A model generated the notes under the pieces. It was given only the letters and a program-made list of their open reading frames with translations, was not told the DNA's origin and searched no databases. DNA of 64,000 bases from Piezodorus guildinii (lineage: Eukaryota; Arthropoda; Insecta; Hemiptera; Pentatomidae): NCBI GenBank assembly GCA_023052935.1, contig CM041298.1, positions 19,017,371-19,081,370 of the forward strand, read 5' to 3'. A program made the position numbers and the translations under genes. Below, piece by piece: positions 1 to 12,252 of the stretch (its first letter is position 1; each line of letters opens with the position of its first letter).

Positions 1-19
1 GGTCTATTTGATTTTTCAT

Positions 20-455
20 CAACGTAATGAGTTTTATAAAAACTGTTAGAAAATTGCATAATACGTAGTATTAAGTAGTGAAATTTTGGAGAAAAAGTTG
101 CTGTAATATCCTAAGCATATGCCTATCATAAATATCAAATTTGAGTTTCAGACGACTTCTCAATTTTGAGCTATAGATACCACAAAAAATTCCAGACCAG
201 GATTTAGACATTAGGACTCAAAGGACCCTTTCCGTTGAAAACTAAAATTCGAACTAAAAACTCACGTTGCGTTTTCGTGTTGGACTTACTCCCTCCCTCC
301 TCCCCCACCCAGGGATACACACACACACACACAGACCTTTTGGCGGTACTTAGTCATTTGGACTCAGGGGACCCTAAAACTTATATTTCCGTTGAAAACT
401 ATAATTCGAAAAATTTTCCTTTACTATATATTTCATGTATATGTAAGTTAATGTA
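20..455 (+). repeat. family X repeat, 3' part
   Basis: Degenerate copy of the abundant noncoding family X; + means the end carrying CTGGTGCGGGCAACACACG lies to the left. It keeps the segment reading as a run of A-C dinucleotides near 317-333, the GGACTCAGGGGACCC box near 360-373 and the terminal part before a TAAGT end. The open frame at 235-456 is a by-product of this repeat, not a gene. Confidence 0.6.
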
Positions 456-1683
456 ATAATGAAATCCATATTGCGATAATATTTTAGACTGATATTTGCA
501 AACACTGATCTCAAAACTCACATTTATTTTATATATATTAGTTTAAAAAAAAAATGAAAACAAAAAAATTTGAGGCATAAAATTCTAGTTAGAAAGGTAT
601 TAACAGGGATGTAAGTTGTAGTCACAAGGAACTCGTTACATCGGATGAGTTTCTTACCCGACACGAAAAGTTTCTTCTCGCACATCTGTAATTGTCATGA
701 AAGTTTTAACAACTACCAAGAACTTCCAAGGAAGCTCAACATACATCCCTTTAAAAGTTTTCGAACGCATTGTAAAATTTTTCCTATCATACAAAGTATC
801 AGCGTTTACCTTAACATTAAATTAGTGAATCATCTCTTGCTTCGCTCAGGTGCTATTAGAATTTGTGTTTAATAATCCACTGTTTAACCGATTTAGAATT
901 AATCCCAGAAACAAAGAATAGCGAGATAATCATATAAACAGATAGAGAAGAGAAAAGGGGAATAAAGAGCAGAAATATTCAATACCAACTTTCATGGAAG
1001 ATCGTACATTTAAAAGAATTAAATAGGTTCAATAATCTAACAAAAAATTATGCCTTCTTACTCAAGCGAGATTATGTTGTGTATAAAAAAGACAAACGAA
1101 AACCAACAAAACAGAAATAACAACGGTTAAAAAATTAACTATCCAAAATACATATAAATTAAAAGTAAATTTATACGCAGAAACCTTGAGGTATGGTGAC
1201 TATTAAGGGAACACAGCCCTTAACCAATTACTGGCATACAGCATGGTACAACACAACTTAGTGCCATCTGGTGGCATATGGAGGTACTCCGACTGAGACC
1301 AGAATCCTCTGCGAGTGAGAGAATGTAGAAAGTGATTGGAAAAAGCACGTGCATCTATCGCAGCAAACTTCATCATATTTTCTCGCATGTACCATCCTGA
1401 TCGTAATGGAAGAGTAGAAGAAAAAAAAAAAGACTCAGGAGGAGAGACCCCCCCACCCCTGCACCAGGCAGATATGTTTAATAATAGAATAGATTAACCC
1501 AAATAAAAATTGTAATCACTTAACAGTTATCATATTTCCTTGGAACTCCTAATACATTGTACCATATTATAATACCAATTTACAGTCTATTACATTATTT
1601 AAACACCCAGCCCTTATAAAAAATAATTAATATTAGGAGCACTCTGGAACGCCCCAGGTTTCGAATTATTTACCGTGACGGAA
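456..1683. other. AT-rich stretch, no recognised gene
   Basis: No frame here resembles a known protein. A slightly less AT-rich patch near 1200-1400 contains GCCATCTGGTGGC, and a short purine-rich then C-rich tract lies at 1418-1465. I see no other repeat family. Confidence 0.5.
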
Positions 1684-2372
1684 TTGGATAATAAAAATTG
1701 ATAAACTTTACCTTCGTAAACCTATGACTTCCAGCCCCACAGTAACCTTTAATCGCACTCAACTACTTTCTGTTGAACAGATCAGATACCTAAGATTCCG
1801 TCTTGACAAACGGCTAACTTGGAATCCTCATACGAGACTTCCAACGAGAAACAACTAGCCGTTTTCTTTAACACTTCTGGACAAACAGTCAAAGCTTCCT
1901 CTTAACTCCAAATGACTCATCTACATGACTATCATAAGACCAATCTGGACTTGAGGAGTAGAACTCAGGGGTCTACTAAGCCATTGAATTCCTCCCGTAT
2001 CTAATCCTTACAAAATCCTTCGTAAAATGCTCCTTACCTTGTAACTAATAAACTGGTCCATAAAGATCTTAATGTTCTATATGTTACTGATTTAGCCCGA
2101 ACCAGGTATCACTTATTTCATGAAAAACTCCATTTCCAGTCTTATCCACTGGTTAATATTCTTTCTTCCTCTCCAATTGCTGATAATCCTTCGAGGCGTC
2201 AGAAAAAAAGATGGCCCCGAGATCTTCTAGTTTAGGATATATTTAGAGTGCTGCCAATGGGTAGTGTCTCTACATGTATTTTATGTCAGTTTACGATCTG
2301 TCCTTCACATTTACTTGATATATTTTCATACAGTTGTAAATATCAATAAATATGTTTAAATAAAAATAAAAA
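1684..2372 (+). mobile_element. Jockey-type LINE fragment, 3' end (decayed)
   Basis: Translation in shifting frames gives the C-terminal part of a Jockey ORF2: the end of the reverse transcriptase thumb (LDKRLTWNPHTRL), then a region like VTNKLVHKDLNV and a terminal RRQKKRWPRDLLV-like tail. It then runs through a 3' UTR containing GTGCTGCCAATGGG to an A-rich tail at about 2345-2372. Several frameshifts and stops make it non-functional. It is 5'-truncated, like most LINE copies. The same 3' end recurs at 7553, 44395 and 52221. Confidence 0.8.
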
Positions 2373-2754
2373 TTATACGAAGAGCACTGAAAAGTTTTAG
2401 ACCGCTAAGCTAACTTATTGCAATCCGTCTTATCTTTGTAATTAAAATGAGAACGAGTTCCAACATGAGAAAGATCTCAACAGAATGAGATAGAGAAGGT
2501 AAAAAGGATGAATGAAATTGCACCCAATCGGTGAAGGTCAGTATCAATTTCAATTTAGCTGAGTGCAAAGAAATTTAAAGCTTTAAATCGTCCTCATAAC
2601 CGTTGGAAGGTGAGTAGTTGTCACGGTTCCAAAACAGACCGTGATGTGAATCGAGCTTCAGGGCTGCTTCTTCTTTAAGTTTAAAGTGTGCTGGATTTTG
2701 GAATTGAATTGAAGTGATTCCATAATTTAATTAATAAAATACTAATTAAATAAA
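2373..2754. other. unassigned AT-rich sequence
   Basis: No coding frame or known repeat was recognised between the Jockey tail and the family P relic. Confidence 0.4.
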
Positions 2755-2824
2755 TCTCTGGAGGAATTAGTCCGGATGGCAGCCAGTATAAGAAACAATT
2801 AAATAGTTTCAACTACTTATTGTA
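2755..2824 (-). repeat. family P (Penelope-type terminal repeat) relic, left piece
   Basis: Contains GGAATTAGTCCGG and AATAGTTTCAACTA, shared with the copies at 34034, 51215-51290, 60438 and 61133. The copy is split by the SINE at 2825-3110 and resumes at about 3105 with CTATTTACTGTCTGCCAACG. The ribozyme-like part seen in other copies is not preserved. Confidence 0.55.
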
Positions 2825-3110
2825 GGGATCACTGGTAGCTAGGTGACTAGCATAACAGCCTCCTATGCCAAAGGTAGTGGGTTCAAACCCGCAGGTGGTC
2901 CTAGGACGGGAGTACAAAATCCTTAGTTATGCCGTCCTTCGGAAGGGACGTTAAAAGGTGGGCCCGAGCCTGTGCCATGTTAGGTGTTCGTTAAAGATCC
3001 CTATCCTAATAAAACATTGACAGGAAAAATTTAGGACTCCCACTGTAGCATAGTCCGATTAGCCATAGTAGCATAAAGTGACCTTAAATAAATAAACAGC
3101 AAACTATTTA
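2825..3110 (+). mobile_element. tRNA-derived SINE (family 1), near full length
   Basis: Starts GGGATCACTGGTAGCTAGG, has a degenerate A box and a B box GGTTCAAACCC, then the conserved body (CTAGGACGGGAGT, CGTCCTTCGGAAGGG) and an end with TAAATAAATAAACA. The same body recurs at 19845, 31269 and elsewhere. The flanks show an imperfect duplication resembling CAACTATTTATTGT, consistent with retroposition into the family P copy. Confidence 0.85.
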
Positions 3111-3175
3111 CTGTCTGCCAACGCACTTTTTCGGGATAAAAGTCTGCACTGCTCGTTCTATTAAAGATAAATTAG
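3105..3175 (-). repeat. family P relic, right piece
   Basis: Continues the interrupted repeat: CTATTTACTGTCTGCCAACG, the position where other copies have the GAAACGTTGGCA ribozyme-like box on the minus strand. Here the box is mutated (CCAACGCACTTTTTCGGG). Confidence 0.45.
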
Positions 3176-3244
3176 CTACTTTAACATAATTTTCAAAACT
3201 CGACATTGTTTTGTGTTTCGAAACTAAATTTATCTTTCTTTTTA

Positions 3245-4419
3245 CTTTCACTTACTATATATATTAAGAGGAAGTATTGCGATCATGAAAATTTTCGAAT
3301 TCCAGTATTCAACGGAAATACACGTTTTAGGGTCCCCTGAGTCCAAATAACCAAGTCCCGCAAAAAGGTCTGTGTGTGTGTGTGGTAACTCCCGGGTGGA
3401 AACGGTAAGTCCTATGAAACTGAAATTTCATATTTAAGACAACTATACGCCCGAGACGTGACAAAACTTTTTTCATCAAAATGAGCTTACCAGAAGAGGC
3501 ACTTCATACCATGCATTTTGCACCTTTTTTCGATTTTCTCAAAAACGGTTCCACGATTTTGATTAAACTCGCTATATCGATGTAAAATTTAATGGGCTTT
3601 AATATCATGTACGTTTTATTTGGATAAAAATGGCCAGTGAGGGTCTGTCATTGAAAATGCTGATATTTTAAATTTTCTTCCCCTAAAGTACCTTTAATTT
3701 TATAGATTCAAAAATAATAACTAGATTATCTTGTTAACGCTGATGAAAAACAGGTAAAATCAGCTTAAGAAAGGAGCCAATTTATACTGTGCATTTAGCA
3801 CATTTTTACGATTTTCTCGACAAGGGCTCTAACGATTTTTATTAAACTCGCTATATCGATTTAAAATTTTATCGGCTTTAATATCATGTAGGTTTCATTC
3901 TGATTAAAATGGTCTGACAGGGTTTAAAATTAAAATTCCGATATTTTAAATTTTCAATTTTTAAAGTACCTTTAATTTTGTAGATTCTATAAAAATAACC
4001 ATATTATCTACTTAGCATTGATAAATAAGAGCCAAATATGCATGTTTAGCGAATTCAAAAAACACCTAAAGGAGAAAACTGCAATAATATATTTTTAATG
4101 CATTTTTTTGTTTTAGAACATAAGAGCAGTAATATACATGTATGATATACCGTTGGAAAGCTAAATATTTTAGAAAAAAAATCATCTCATACACAAGCTT
4201 TTAGAAGTTGATAGAGAGTGATGAGAAGAAGATAAAACTAACTGATTATTTTAGATAATAATATAATAGATTTTTTAATGAAACACATGTTTCTATAGAA
4301 ATTCAATTTGATTAATTCCTTAATAGTTTCACGTATTTTTATCTCTAACTGTATTTGAAAATTCTTTCATTGATTTTAAAAATCGAGGTAAGTGAAAGTT
4401 GTGTGTTGCCCGCACCAGA
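3245..4419 (-). repeat. family X repeat, near full length
   Basis: One of the longest copies. The left end is CTTTCACTTACTATATA and the right end is GTAAGTGAAAGTTGTGTG, so the two ends carry 12-bp-class inverted repeats. The order of landmarks is: cruciform-prone start, AACGGAAATACACG, GGGTCCCCTGAGTCC, (TG)n near 3369-3384, the ACTTCATACCATGCATTTTG box, two diverged copies of the CGATTTTGATTAAACTCGC box (3556 and 3834, showing internal duplication), AAGCTAAATATTTTAG, AACACATGTTTCTATAG, then the terminal box. There is no coding capacity. Confidence 0.8.
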
Positions 4420-4425
4420 TTTTTT

Positions 4426-5513
4426 TTTATTTTATAACCATTATATCTAATCTTGAAATGCTAGTTTATCTTTTAACTAGCTCTGGCCTGCGACTACTTC
4501 CTTGTCAATTTATTTTATGATGATTGGGATTTAGAAGTTTTTAAAAGAATATATTTTAAATTACTTCTGTGTAAATGAAAAAAGGATCATTGACATTATT
4601 TAAGAACTAGCAGAGAGATAACGTTTTGAAATTTGCAGTAGTGATATATCAATATCCTTTGAATTATTTATTGCTTTTTACATTACTTAATTGCCTATAT
4701 ACAGCTTTACAAACATTTATACCCTAATATTGCTATTTAAAATAATAAACCATTGCGTAATGATTTGCAGCGTTTTTATATGTTTAAGCTTTCCAACGGT
4801 TTATTACATATCTATATTAATTACTACTTATAATAAAAATAACAAGGTATTTATCAAAAGCTCTCGGAAAAGGTTAATAACGAAAACAAAATTAACTAAT
4901 TATAATTTTATTTTCAGCCTTGTATAATAATTTGAAATGAAGCTACCAGTAAAGTTTATATTTTCGACCCGGAAAAATGTAATTTAGGTATAAGATATTC
5001 CAATTAATAATATAATACTAGATTTAATGAAATCATTACTAACAAGAACCACTCCTATATGGAGGAATTGTAAAACAGATATTTTAAAAATTATAATGTA
5101 AATATTTCATGTATATAATTTATAATGTTTTAGAGCTGTACGAAACATGAATAAATATGCGTTTAATATAAAAACATACTTATATTCCTTTGATTTATGC
5201 TCAGAAACTCTCTGGAATTTCATGCCCCTTACACACACCCGGGGACCTGTTACCTGTTCCATATGCTCACCCCAAAAATTCCTTTTCAGAACCTCGCATT
5301 CCTTTCGGACGGTCAATAAACTGTACAATTCTTTTTTTTCTTTGCAAACTAACAATTAGCGAAACACAGCCTATAGATCAAGAAGCAAAAACAATAATCC
5401 ATTTTAGGATTTATTATATTTTGATGAGCGATGCAAACTACTTTAATATGGACGTTCCTTTATCTCATTATCGTTCCACCCCCCCTAAAAAAAAGAAGAT
5501 TATGTATATATAT
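4426..5513. other. AT-rich stretch with a family X-like patch
   Basis: No gene seen. A segment near 4770-4930 (AAGCTTTCCAACGG and following) resembles the middle of family X in + orientation. Short frames at 4691-4927 and 5107-5540 resemble no protein family. A C-run lies at 5479-5486. Confidence 0.45.
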
Positions 5514-6000
5514 ATCCAGGGAGAAATAAAGTCCGGTTAAAGGTAGGAAATGCGTGTTATTATTCCGTTGCTAAGGTACTTAGCTCGCGGCTTCTATCTA
5601 AAACCTTAAAGGTTAGAATTAATAAAACTATTATTCTTCCGACGGCTTACGGTTTTCGAAAATAAGGTACTGCGTAAAATATTTGGCTCGAAGAGAGATG
5701 AGGCCACTGCGGAGTTTAGAAGATTGCACAACGCGGAATCCTGTATCCTGTGAATATAATTGAGATGATAGCACCGAGGAGACTCAAATGGGCGAGTAAA
5801 GTTGTTGGGCTCGGTGAAGAACGGATTCCGAGAAAGTTGGTATTCGCTGATCCGAAAGGTAGGCCGAAGCGTTGATGGGAGGATAGTGTTAAGGCTGATC
5901 TCGGGGGCTTGGGCTTGAACGGTGAACATTGGACGACTCTGTGTAGGCGGAATATGGTGGTATCGGCATCGAACCTTCGGGTTTAGTAAGCCTATTATTA
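5514..6000 (+). mobile_element. RTE-type LINE fragment, 3' end of RT ORF
   Basis: Decayed copy of the RTE element that recurs at 23728, 30360, 36262, 36850, 38568 and 53725. It translates in broken frames to fragments like SRLLSKTLKVRINKTIILPT, ENKVLRKIFGSKRDEA, RRLKWASKVVGL and the terminal ASNLRV. An internal deletion removes the CETWPLTLKDEQR segment. The 3' boundary is followed directly by a (TA)n tract. Confidence 0.85.
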
Positions 6001-6001
6001 T

Positions 6002-6009
<8 letters not shown>

Positions 6010-6060
<51 letters not shown>
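6010..6060. repeat. (TA)n microsatellite at RTE 3' end
   Basis: About 25 TA units directly follow the RTE copy, as also happens at 30819. This suggests expansion from the 3' tail of the element. Confidence 0.95.
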
Positions 6061-6066
<6 letters not shown>

Positions 6067-6299
6067 AATAGTAAGAAAGAAAGTAATTATTAGTCTGGGA
6101 CCTTCAGTCCCTCAACAATAACAGGAAAGCACAAACACTGAGTCTTGGGTCTGGCACAGAGACAAAAACATGAAATAAAAAAATTTAAAAAAATGAAAAA
6201 GTTAAGGATATTTTTATAAAAACCTCTTATTAATATTTACAATTGTATTTATAATACATAAAATTTCTTGCTCTAATTTAATTTCAATTACGTATATCT

Positions 6300-6760
6300 G
6301 GAAAAATTCAACATATCTATCATCTTGTTAGCACTGATAGGAAACGGTGAGCATACATGGTGAATGAATTTGATATCCGAGTGAAGGAGAATAGAGTTAG
6401 CATGCTTACCTTTGTATTTTTTTAACATAAGAACAATTATATAAGATGCATAATATACCCTAGGAAAACTAAATATTTAAAAAAAAAAAAAATATCTTTC
6501 GTACAAAGTTGATTATGTCAATAAAAAGTGATAAGAAGCCGACAAAAATAAGTGATTGTTTTATATAATAATTTGTAGATTATTTAATCTAACAAAAAAG
6601 TTTTCATCGATATTTAATCTTTTTGTTTAACCTTTTTTTTTTTTCAAATCTAACTTTATATAAAAGGTCTTCCAATTTTTATTTTTCTGTGCTTAATGAG
6701 AGTAATTAAAGTGAAATTGAAATTATTTCTGACCACTTAGGTTTCCACAACCTCTAAAAG
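6300..6760 (-). repeat. family X fragment
   Basis: Matches the middle of family X: CATCTTGTTAGCACTGATAG, GAATTTGATATCC, the AAGTTGATTATGTCAATA-like region. Both ends are missing. Confidence 0.55.
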
Positions 6761-6768
6761 TTGGCTTT

Positions 6769-7966
6769 TTTCATTACTTTCACTTAACTATGAATCAAAA
6801 ACATAGTAAGGGAATGTATTTCGATCATGAAAATTTTAGAATCCTAGTTCTCAACGGAAATACCCGTTTTAGGATTCCCTGAGTCCAAATATCCAACTCC
6901 CGAAAAAAGGTCTGTGTGTAATTGGTAAGTCTAGAACAAAAACGAAAAGTCGTACGTGAATGATTTTTTTTTTTTAATGCCTGAAATGATACAGGAATTT
7001 TTTTAATATCAGCAAACCAGAAGAGCCACTTTATACTTTGCATTTTGCACTTTTTTACGATTTTTTTCAAAAAAGCCTATATCGATTTTGATTAAAATCG
7101 CTTCATTGATGTAAAATTTAATGTTCTTTAATATCATGTAAGTTCTGTTCTGATTTAAATATTCTGACTTTGCTTAAATGCCGATATATTAAGTTTTCTT
7201 TTTGTAACGTAACTTTAAATTTGTAAACTCCAAAAATTTAAATTACCTTTGATTATGAAGATCTGGAAAAATTCGCCATATCATCTGGTTAGCATTGGCA
7301 GAAAACGTTGAGTATATAAGTTGAGCGAATTCAATATCCAACTAAAGGACAATAAAGTAAAAAAATCAATTTTTTTTTTTTACATAATTAATACAGATAC
7401 ATAACAAACCGTTGGAAACTTAAAATATTGTTTTATATATTATCTTTTGTACAAAGTTGTATAAGTCAATAGAAAGTGATAAATTGCGAATAAAATTAAT
7501 CTACCAAAAATGTTTTCATCGAAATTTAATGTTTTTGTTTAACCTTTTATTTCCGAGCTTTGGGGCTCTACGAAACCAACTAATTCCTCCCGCACCCAGT
7601 CCTTACAATCCAAAATCCTTCGCAAAATCCTGAATGCTCCTTATTTTGTCACAAATCAACTCCTCCATAATGACCTAAACATCCCATTTGTTGCAGACAT
7701 AGCCCGTGATAGATACTCCTCTTTCCATTCTAAACTCCCTGCCCATACAAACCCACTTGTCCGTAATTTATCTTCCTCAGATATCCCTGATAACCCTCCA
7801 AGGCGACTGAAAAGAAGGTGGCCTCGGGACCTACTGTATTAAAATAGTTAGTGAAGTGCTACCACTGGTTGGTTCTTTCTCAAGACATTTTCATGACTTT
7901 TTATATTCATTCTACATATTTACTTATTGTAATCTTTAGTACAGTTTTAAATTACTATAAATAAAT

Positions 7967-7997
<31 letters not shown>

Positions 7998-8090
7998 TAT
8001 TTTAAATATAACTTCATATAAAAGGTCTTGAATTCATTTTAACAACTGAGATAGGTAAAATTTGTGAGTTACCTGCACCAGATTTTCTTT
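6769..8090 (-). repeat. family X repeat split by a Jockey insertion
   Basis: Left end ACTTTCACTTAACTATG, then the GGATTCCCTGAGTCC box and the CACTTTATACTTTGCATTTTG box. The copy stops at 7552 and resumes at 7991, ending near CCTGCACCAGATTTTC. The direct repeat AACCTTTTATTT at 7541-7552 and 7991-8002 is the target-site duplication of the inserted LINE. Confidence 0.75.
7553..7990 (+). mobile_element. Jockey-type LINE, 5'-truncated insertion with TSD
   Basis: About 440 bp giving ELWGSTKPTNSSRTQSLQSK-like, KILRKILNAPYFVTNQLLHN-like and terminal PPRRLKRRWPRDLLY sequence, then a 3' UTR and a poly-A tail (about 7964-7990). A 12-bp target-site duplication AACCTTTTATTT flanks it. The coding part is fairly clean, suggesting a younger insertion than the one at 1684. 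Confidence 0.9.
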
Positions 8091-8462
8091 TTTGAGCCTT
8101 ATGAGAGCAAGTAAAACGAAGTTTAAATTATGTCTGACAACTTAGGTTTTTATAATCTCTAACAGTCGGTTTATCTCATTTTCATATGCAAAGGAAGTAC
8201 AATCGAGTCAAAAGAATAGATGAAAATGTGTCGAATGTTGAAAAATAGGTCGAAGGATGTGTTTGTTTACCCTGTAGGGTGGATGGGCGCTATCTGGAGG
8301 AAGGATGGCCCATCTATGGGAGGAACTAGGCTGGATATCTTCATCTATCATCTTTGATCTCGCCGGACCGGAGTCATCAATGTCCCTTCTCCATCATGGC
8401 CGCCATAACAGCTGACTTACGATCTGATCCTATCTCACCGGCTCTATCCTTCTCCTTATGTC
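8091..8462. other. unassigned, less AT-rich segment
   Basis: 8220-8460 is more GC-balanced than its surroundings but no protein or repeat was recognised. Confidence 0.35.
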
Positions 8463-8690
8463 TTAATTAAACCTTTCAAGAAAAGTTTTAAGTGTTGTTC
8501 CATTCGTTGACCTTTTCAACGTAGTATACTCTAACCAAAAAAAAAATTTTTTAGTTTTGCTCGTTCCAAAGACCACGAAACATATCGCAGCTCGAAATAA
8601 ATTATTTCGAATTCCTAAAATCGGTTCAGTAGAACATGCTTTAATAAGCACTAAAATTATTTTTAAAATATAGAGCGGGCATCATACGAC
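8463..8690. repeat. dispersed repeat W
   Basis: The segment CGCAGCTCGAAATAAATT near 8586-8603 and the CGGTTCA...AAAATTATT tail recur at 44170-44250, so this is repetitive DNA rather than a gene. The frame at 8463-8651 is not recognised. Confidence 0.4.
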
Positions 8691-8699
8691 TTTTTTTAA

Positions 8700-8762
8700 A
8701 ATTCGTTTAATAAAGAATTAATTAAATTGAATTTCTATGGAAACATGTGTTTTATTAAAAAA
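8700..8762 (+). repeat. family X fragment truncated by another X copy
   Basis: AAAGAATTAATTAAATTGAA through AACATGTGTTTTATTAAAAA is the family X sub-5' part, and it abuts directly the start of a second copy at 8763. Confidence 0.5.
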
Positions 8763-8960
8763 TCTGGGGCGCGCAACACACGACTTTTACTTAACTCTGT
8801 TATTAATATTAATATAAGAATTTTTAAACAAATTCAGAAACGAAAATGCATTGTTAAATTATTTACATTTGATTTTTATAGAAAGATGTGTTTTAGTAAA
8901 TAATATGTTATGGTATTATCTACGAAATTCAGTATTTTTTTTTATCACTCCGTGTTAGAA
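8763..8960 (+). repeat. family X repeat, 5' part
   Basis: Starts TCTGGGGCGCGCAACACACG and continues ACTTTTACTTAACTC, the characteristic end. It breaks off before the middle region; a short non-X piece with ATCCAGTGGCCAAGCGG follows at 8966-9010. Confidence 0.65.
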
Positions 8961-9044
8961 CTACTTGTAGCGTCCGGGAATGACATCGCCATCCAGTGGC
9001 CAAGCGGTGTAACAATTGCATTAAAAAAATATTTATTTGTTTTC

Positions 9045-9888
9045 ACCTTTAGTTAGATATGAAATTCGTTCGACTTATACATTGAAATTTCATATTTAAA
9101 ATCACTTTTTCAACAAAATCAGCTAACCAGAACGGCCACTTTATACTATGAATTTTGCACATTTTTATGATTTTTTCAAAAACGGCTCAAACGATACTGA
9201 TTAAACTCGATTTATTGATGTGAAATTTAATATCATGTAGATTTTATCCTGATTTAAAAAGTCTGCCAGGGCTTGAATACCGATGTTTTAAATTTACTTC
9301 CTCTAAAGTACCTTTAAATTTGTAAATTCCAAAAGATTAACCATATCTTCTTAATGATATTGAGAATGCCCGTTTTAGGATCCCTTGTGTCCAAATAACC
9401 AACCGACGCTAAAATGTAGTGTGGTAAGAAAAGCCCGGATAAGAAAAGTCGAAAGAAACTAAAATTTATATTTATACGCCTGAGGTGTTACACCAACTTT
9501 TTCATTTAAATTGTTCGTTCTCAAGTGCTACTTTATACTATGCATTTGGCACTTTTTTATGATTTTCTCTAAAACGGCTCAGACGATTTTGATTAAATTC
9601 TCTATATCGATGTAAAAATTTAATTAGCTTTAATATATATATGTTTCACGCTTCACTCAAATGTTTCTTCCTTAAATATTGTAAAATCGAAAAAAATTAA
9701 CCATATTACCTTGTTAGCATTGATAAAAACCGAATGCATATAAGATTATCAGTATGGTACAGTATTGAGAGTATGATACGTAAAAGTTAAAACACGGATA
9801 CATATGTAAGTTGAAAAACGGATACATATTTAAGTTGAACGAATTGGATATCCAACAAAAGAAGAAAAAGTAAAAATATACTCTTTTT
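9045..9888 (-). repeat. family X fragments, two nested partial copies
   Basis: One fragment runs from about 9049 to 9368 (GAAATTTCATATTTAAAATC, CACTTTATACTATGAATTTTG); a second starts at 9369 with the CCCGTTTTAGGATCCC box and repeats the same series to 9888. Confidence 0.65.
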
Positions 9889-9889
9889 A

Positions 9890-10707
9890 CTTTCAATTAC
9901 TATATATAGAAAGGGAAAGTATTGATTGCGATCGTGAAAATTGTTTAGGGTCCCTTGAGTCCAAATAACCAAGTCCCAAAAAAAAGTCTTTGTGTGTGTG
10001 TGGGTGTGTGTGTTAACTCCCGGGCGAAAACGGTAAGTCCTATGAAACTGAAATTTCATATTTATGACAAATAAACTCCCGAGACGTCACAAAACCTTTT
10101 TCATCAAAATGAGCTTACCAAAAGATCCACTTTACACCATGCATTTTGCACCTTTTTACGATTTTCTCAAAAACGGTTCCGACGATTTAATACCATGTAG
10201 GTTTTCTGATTAAAATAGTCTGACAAAGCTTGAATGCCAATATTTTAAATTTTCTTCCTCTAAAGTACCTTCAATTTTGTTGATTCTATAAAAATAACTT
10301 TATTATCTTATTGCCACTGATAAAAAACAGGTAAATAAAAAATTAAATGAATTCGATACACAACTAAAGGACAAAACTGAAAAAATAATTTATTCAATTT
10401 GTTGTTTTTTAACTTACAGAAACATTCATGTATAATATACCGTTAGAAAGCTAAAGATTTTAGAAAAAATATTATCTCATACACAAGCTTTTAAAAGTCA
10501 ATAGAGAGTGATGAAAAGCCAATAAAAATAAGGGATTATTTTAGATAATAATATAATAGATTTTTTAATAAAACACATGTTTCAATAGAAATTCCTTTAA
10601 CTAATAATTTAATGGTTTCACAAATTTTTATCTCTTACTGTTTTTGAAAATTCTTTAATTGATTCTAGAACTGAAGTAAGAGAAAGTCGTGTGTTTCCCG
10701 CACCAGA
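9890..10707 (-). repeat. family X repeat, near full length
   Basis: Left end CTTTCAATTACTATATATAG; (TG)n near 9989-10012; CACTTTACACCATGCATTTTG box; right end GTAAGAGAAAGTCGTGTGTT then CCGCACCAGA. It lacks part of the central segment present at 3245-4419. Confidence 0.8.
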
Positions 10708-10724
10708 CTTTTTATTTAGTTTTT

Positions 10725-11034
10725 TAAAATTTTAAATATAAAAACGTAAGATTGGTGTATAATATACCGTTAGAAAGGTAAGGATCAAAAAAAAAAAATT
10801 ATCTTAAATACAGAGTTGTGAAATGTAATGTACAGTGACTAATAGGGCATTGACTTATCATTACTCATAATTATACATGACAATTTTATGTTTATGAATT
10901 AATTAATCGAAGCCACATGTTTCCAACAAAACTGAATAAAAATTGTATTTAAATTAACTTTAAACTTTTGTATTTAATAGTTCTTGAATTAATTTTAACA
11001 GCCTAGCTAGTGAAAGTCGTGTGTTTCCCGCCCT

Positions 11035-11035
<1 letters not shown>
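10725..11035 (-). repeat. family X repeat, 3' part
   Basis: From the ATACCGTTAGAAAGG box to GTGAAAGTCGTGTGTTTCCC and CGCCCTAGA, followed by a poly-T run at 11036-11070. Confidence 0.65.

Positions 11036-11070
<35 letters not shown>
11036..11070. repeat. poly-T tract
   Basis: About 34 consecutive T at the outer edge of a family X copy. Family X copies commonly sit next to T runs on this side. Confidence 0.9.
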
Positions 11071-11071
<1 letters not shown>

Positions 11072-12045
11072 GAAGAAAACTAATCTAGTTTCAATGATAG
11101 GAATGAAGAAACGATGAATTAATTTTATTATACGTAAGATGTTATTTTAATGAGTAAAAGCTTATTAAAAATATATTAGCCTTTAAGTACAAACAATTTA
11201 TCTCGGTATTTAAAGGGTCAGTGGAGAGGGTTAGGGTGTGGGATTTCATCCAAGTTTCTGTCGTAATTACAAGGGGTTAAGGTAATCAAATTGTATTTTG
11301 TCGAAATAATTTGATATTTATCTAGATGGCTGTAATTAGGGGTTTCCTTTAGATTAAAGAAAAAAATAGAAAGCACCTCTACACAAAATGGGATAAAGGC
11401 ATTCGTACTGAGACCACACTCAGCCGTTACGTTTGTCCCAAACTAATTGGTACCCACATTATAGAGACTGAAATATACCAAGGATGGTATACTCCAAAAT
11501 CTACTCACGTCTGAAATGTCATAATAAATAATTATCCTGCCACAGCCTTTTTAATTTTTTCAAATTAATTTACAGAAAATTTAGTATAAATTAAACTTCT
11601 AAAACATATCGATGAAAAAAAAAAACTAGATAATCCTGAAAATGATTTTCTGCTATATTAATTATTTCTAGTGAATATTTTGGTTGTAAAATAAAAATAA
11701 AAAATCTGGTGCTCGCAACACACAAATTTACTTACAGGCTAACGTAGTACCTATTATCTGTCATTTAACAACATAAATAATAACTTTTAAAACATGAAAG
11801 ACGATTATATCATTTGGATATTGATCTTTAATAAATTCTAAATACGCGATAAAAATATGCGAGGGATAGAGAATGAGAGTGAAAATTTGTGGTTATTGGT
11901 ATTTTTGATGAAAAACAAATCTGGATAGAAACATTCGAATTACCAATTCAAATATAATTCACGACCTACTCTGATACTATACATACTAATTTCGTGAGAC
12001 GTTCTCCAGCACCGTGAAACTAGATTTTTATATATTAGACTTTCA
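11071..12045. other. AT-rich stretch with repeat Y and X traces
   Basis: 11395-11500 resembles repeat Y (ATTCGTACTGAG..., GGTACCCACATTATAGA), which also occurs near 23000 and 57040. 11703-11745 is a family X end (ATCTGGTGCTCGCAACACAC). No gene is seen. Confidence 0.4.
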
Positions 12046-12250
12046 TATGATTTTGCCTTAATTAACTATATATGAACTATATTTTAAGAAAATGTATTGC
12101 GAACATTTTCGAATTCCTCTTTTCAACGGAAATACATGTTTTAGGGCCCCTTGAGTCCAATTAACCAAGATGTGAAAAAAGGTATATATGTGTTTATAGT
12201 AAGTCAAGCACAATAACGAAAAGACGTACGAAACTCAATTACCATAATTG
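12046..12250 (-). repeat. family X repeat, partial
   Basis: GTATTGCGAACATTTTCGAA, TCAACGGAAATACATG and GGGCCCCTTGAGTCC boxes, ending where the next repeat begins at about 12253. Confidence 0.6.
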
Positions 12251-12252
12251 AG

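Noticed and set aside
1262..1280. CTCF-like site GCCATCTGGTGGC
   Set aside because: A single short match in unannotated DNA, not distinguishable from chance without conservation or binding data.
9787..10059. Recurring frame with MKFQFHRTYRFR start, also at 20181 and 47230
   Set aside because: It lies inside family X over the GGGTCCCC box and the (TG)n tract; frames are broken differently in each copy, so it is not a conserved protein.
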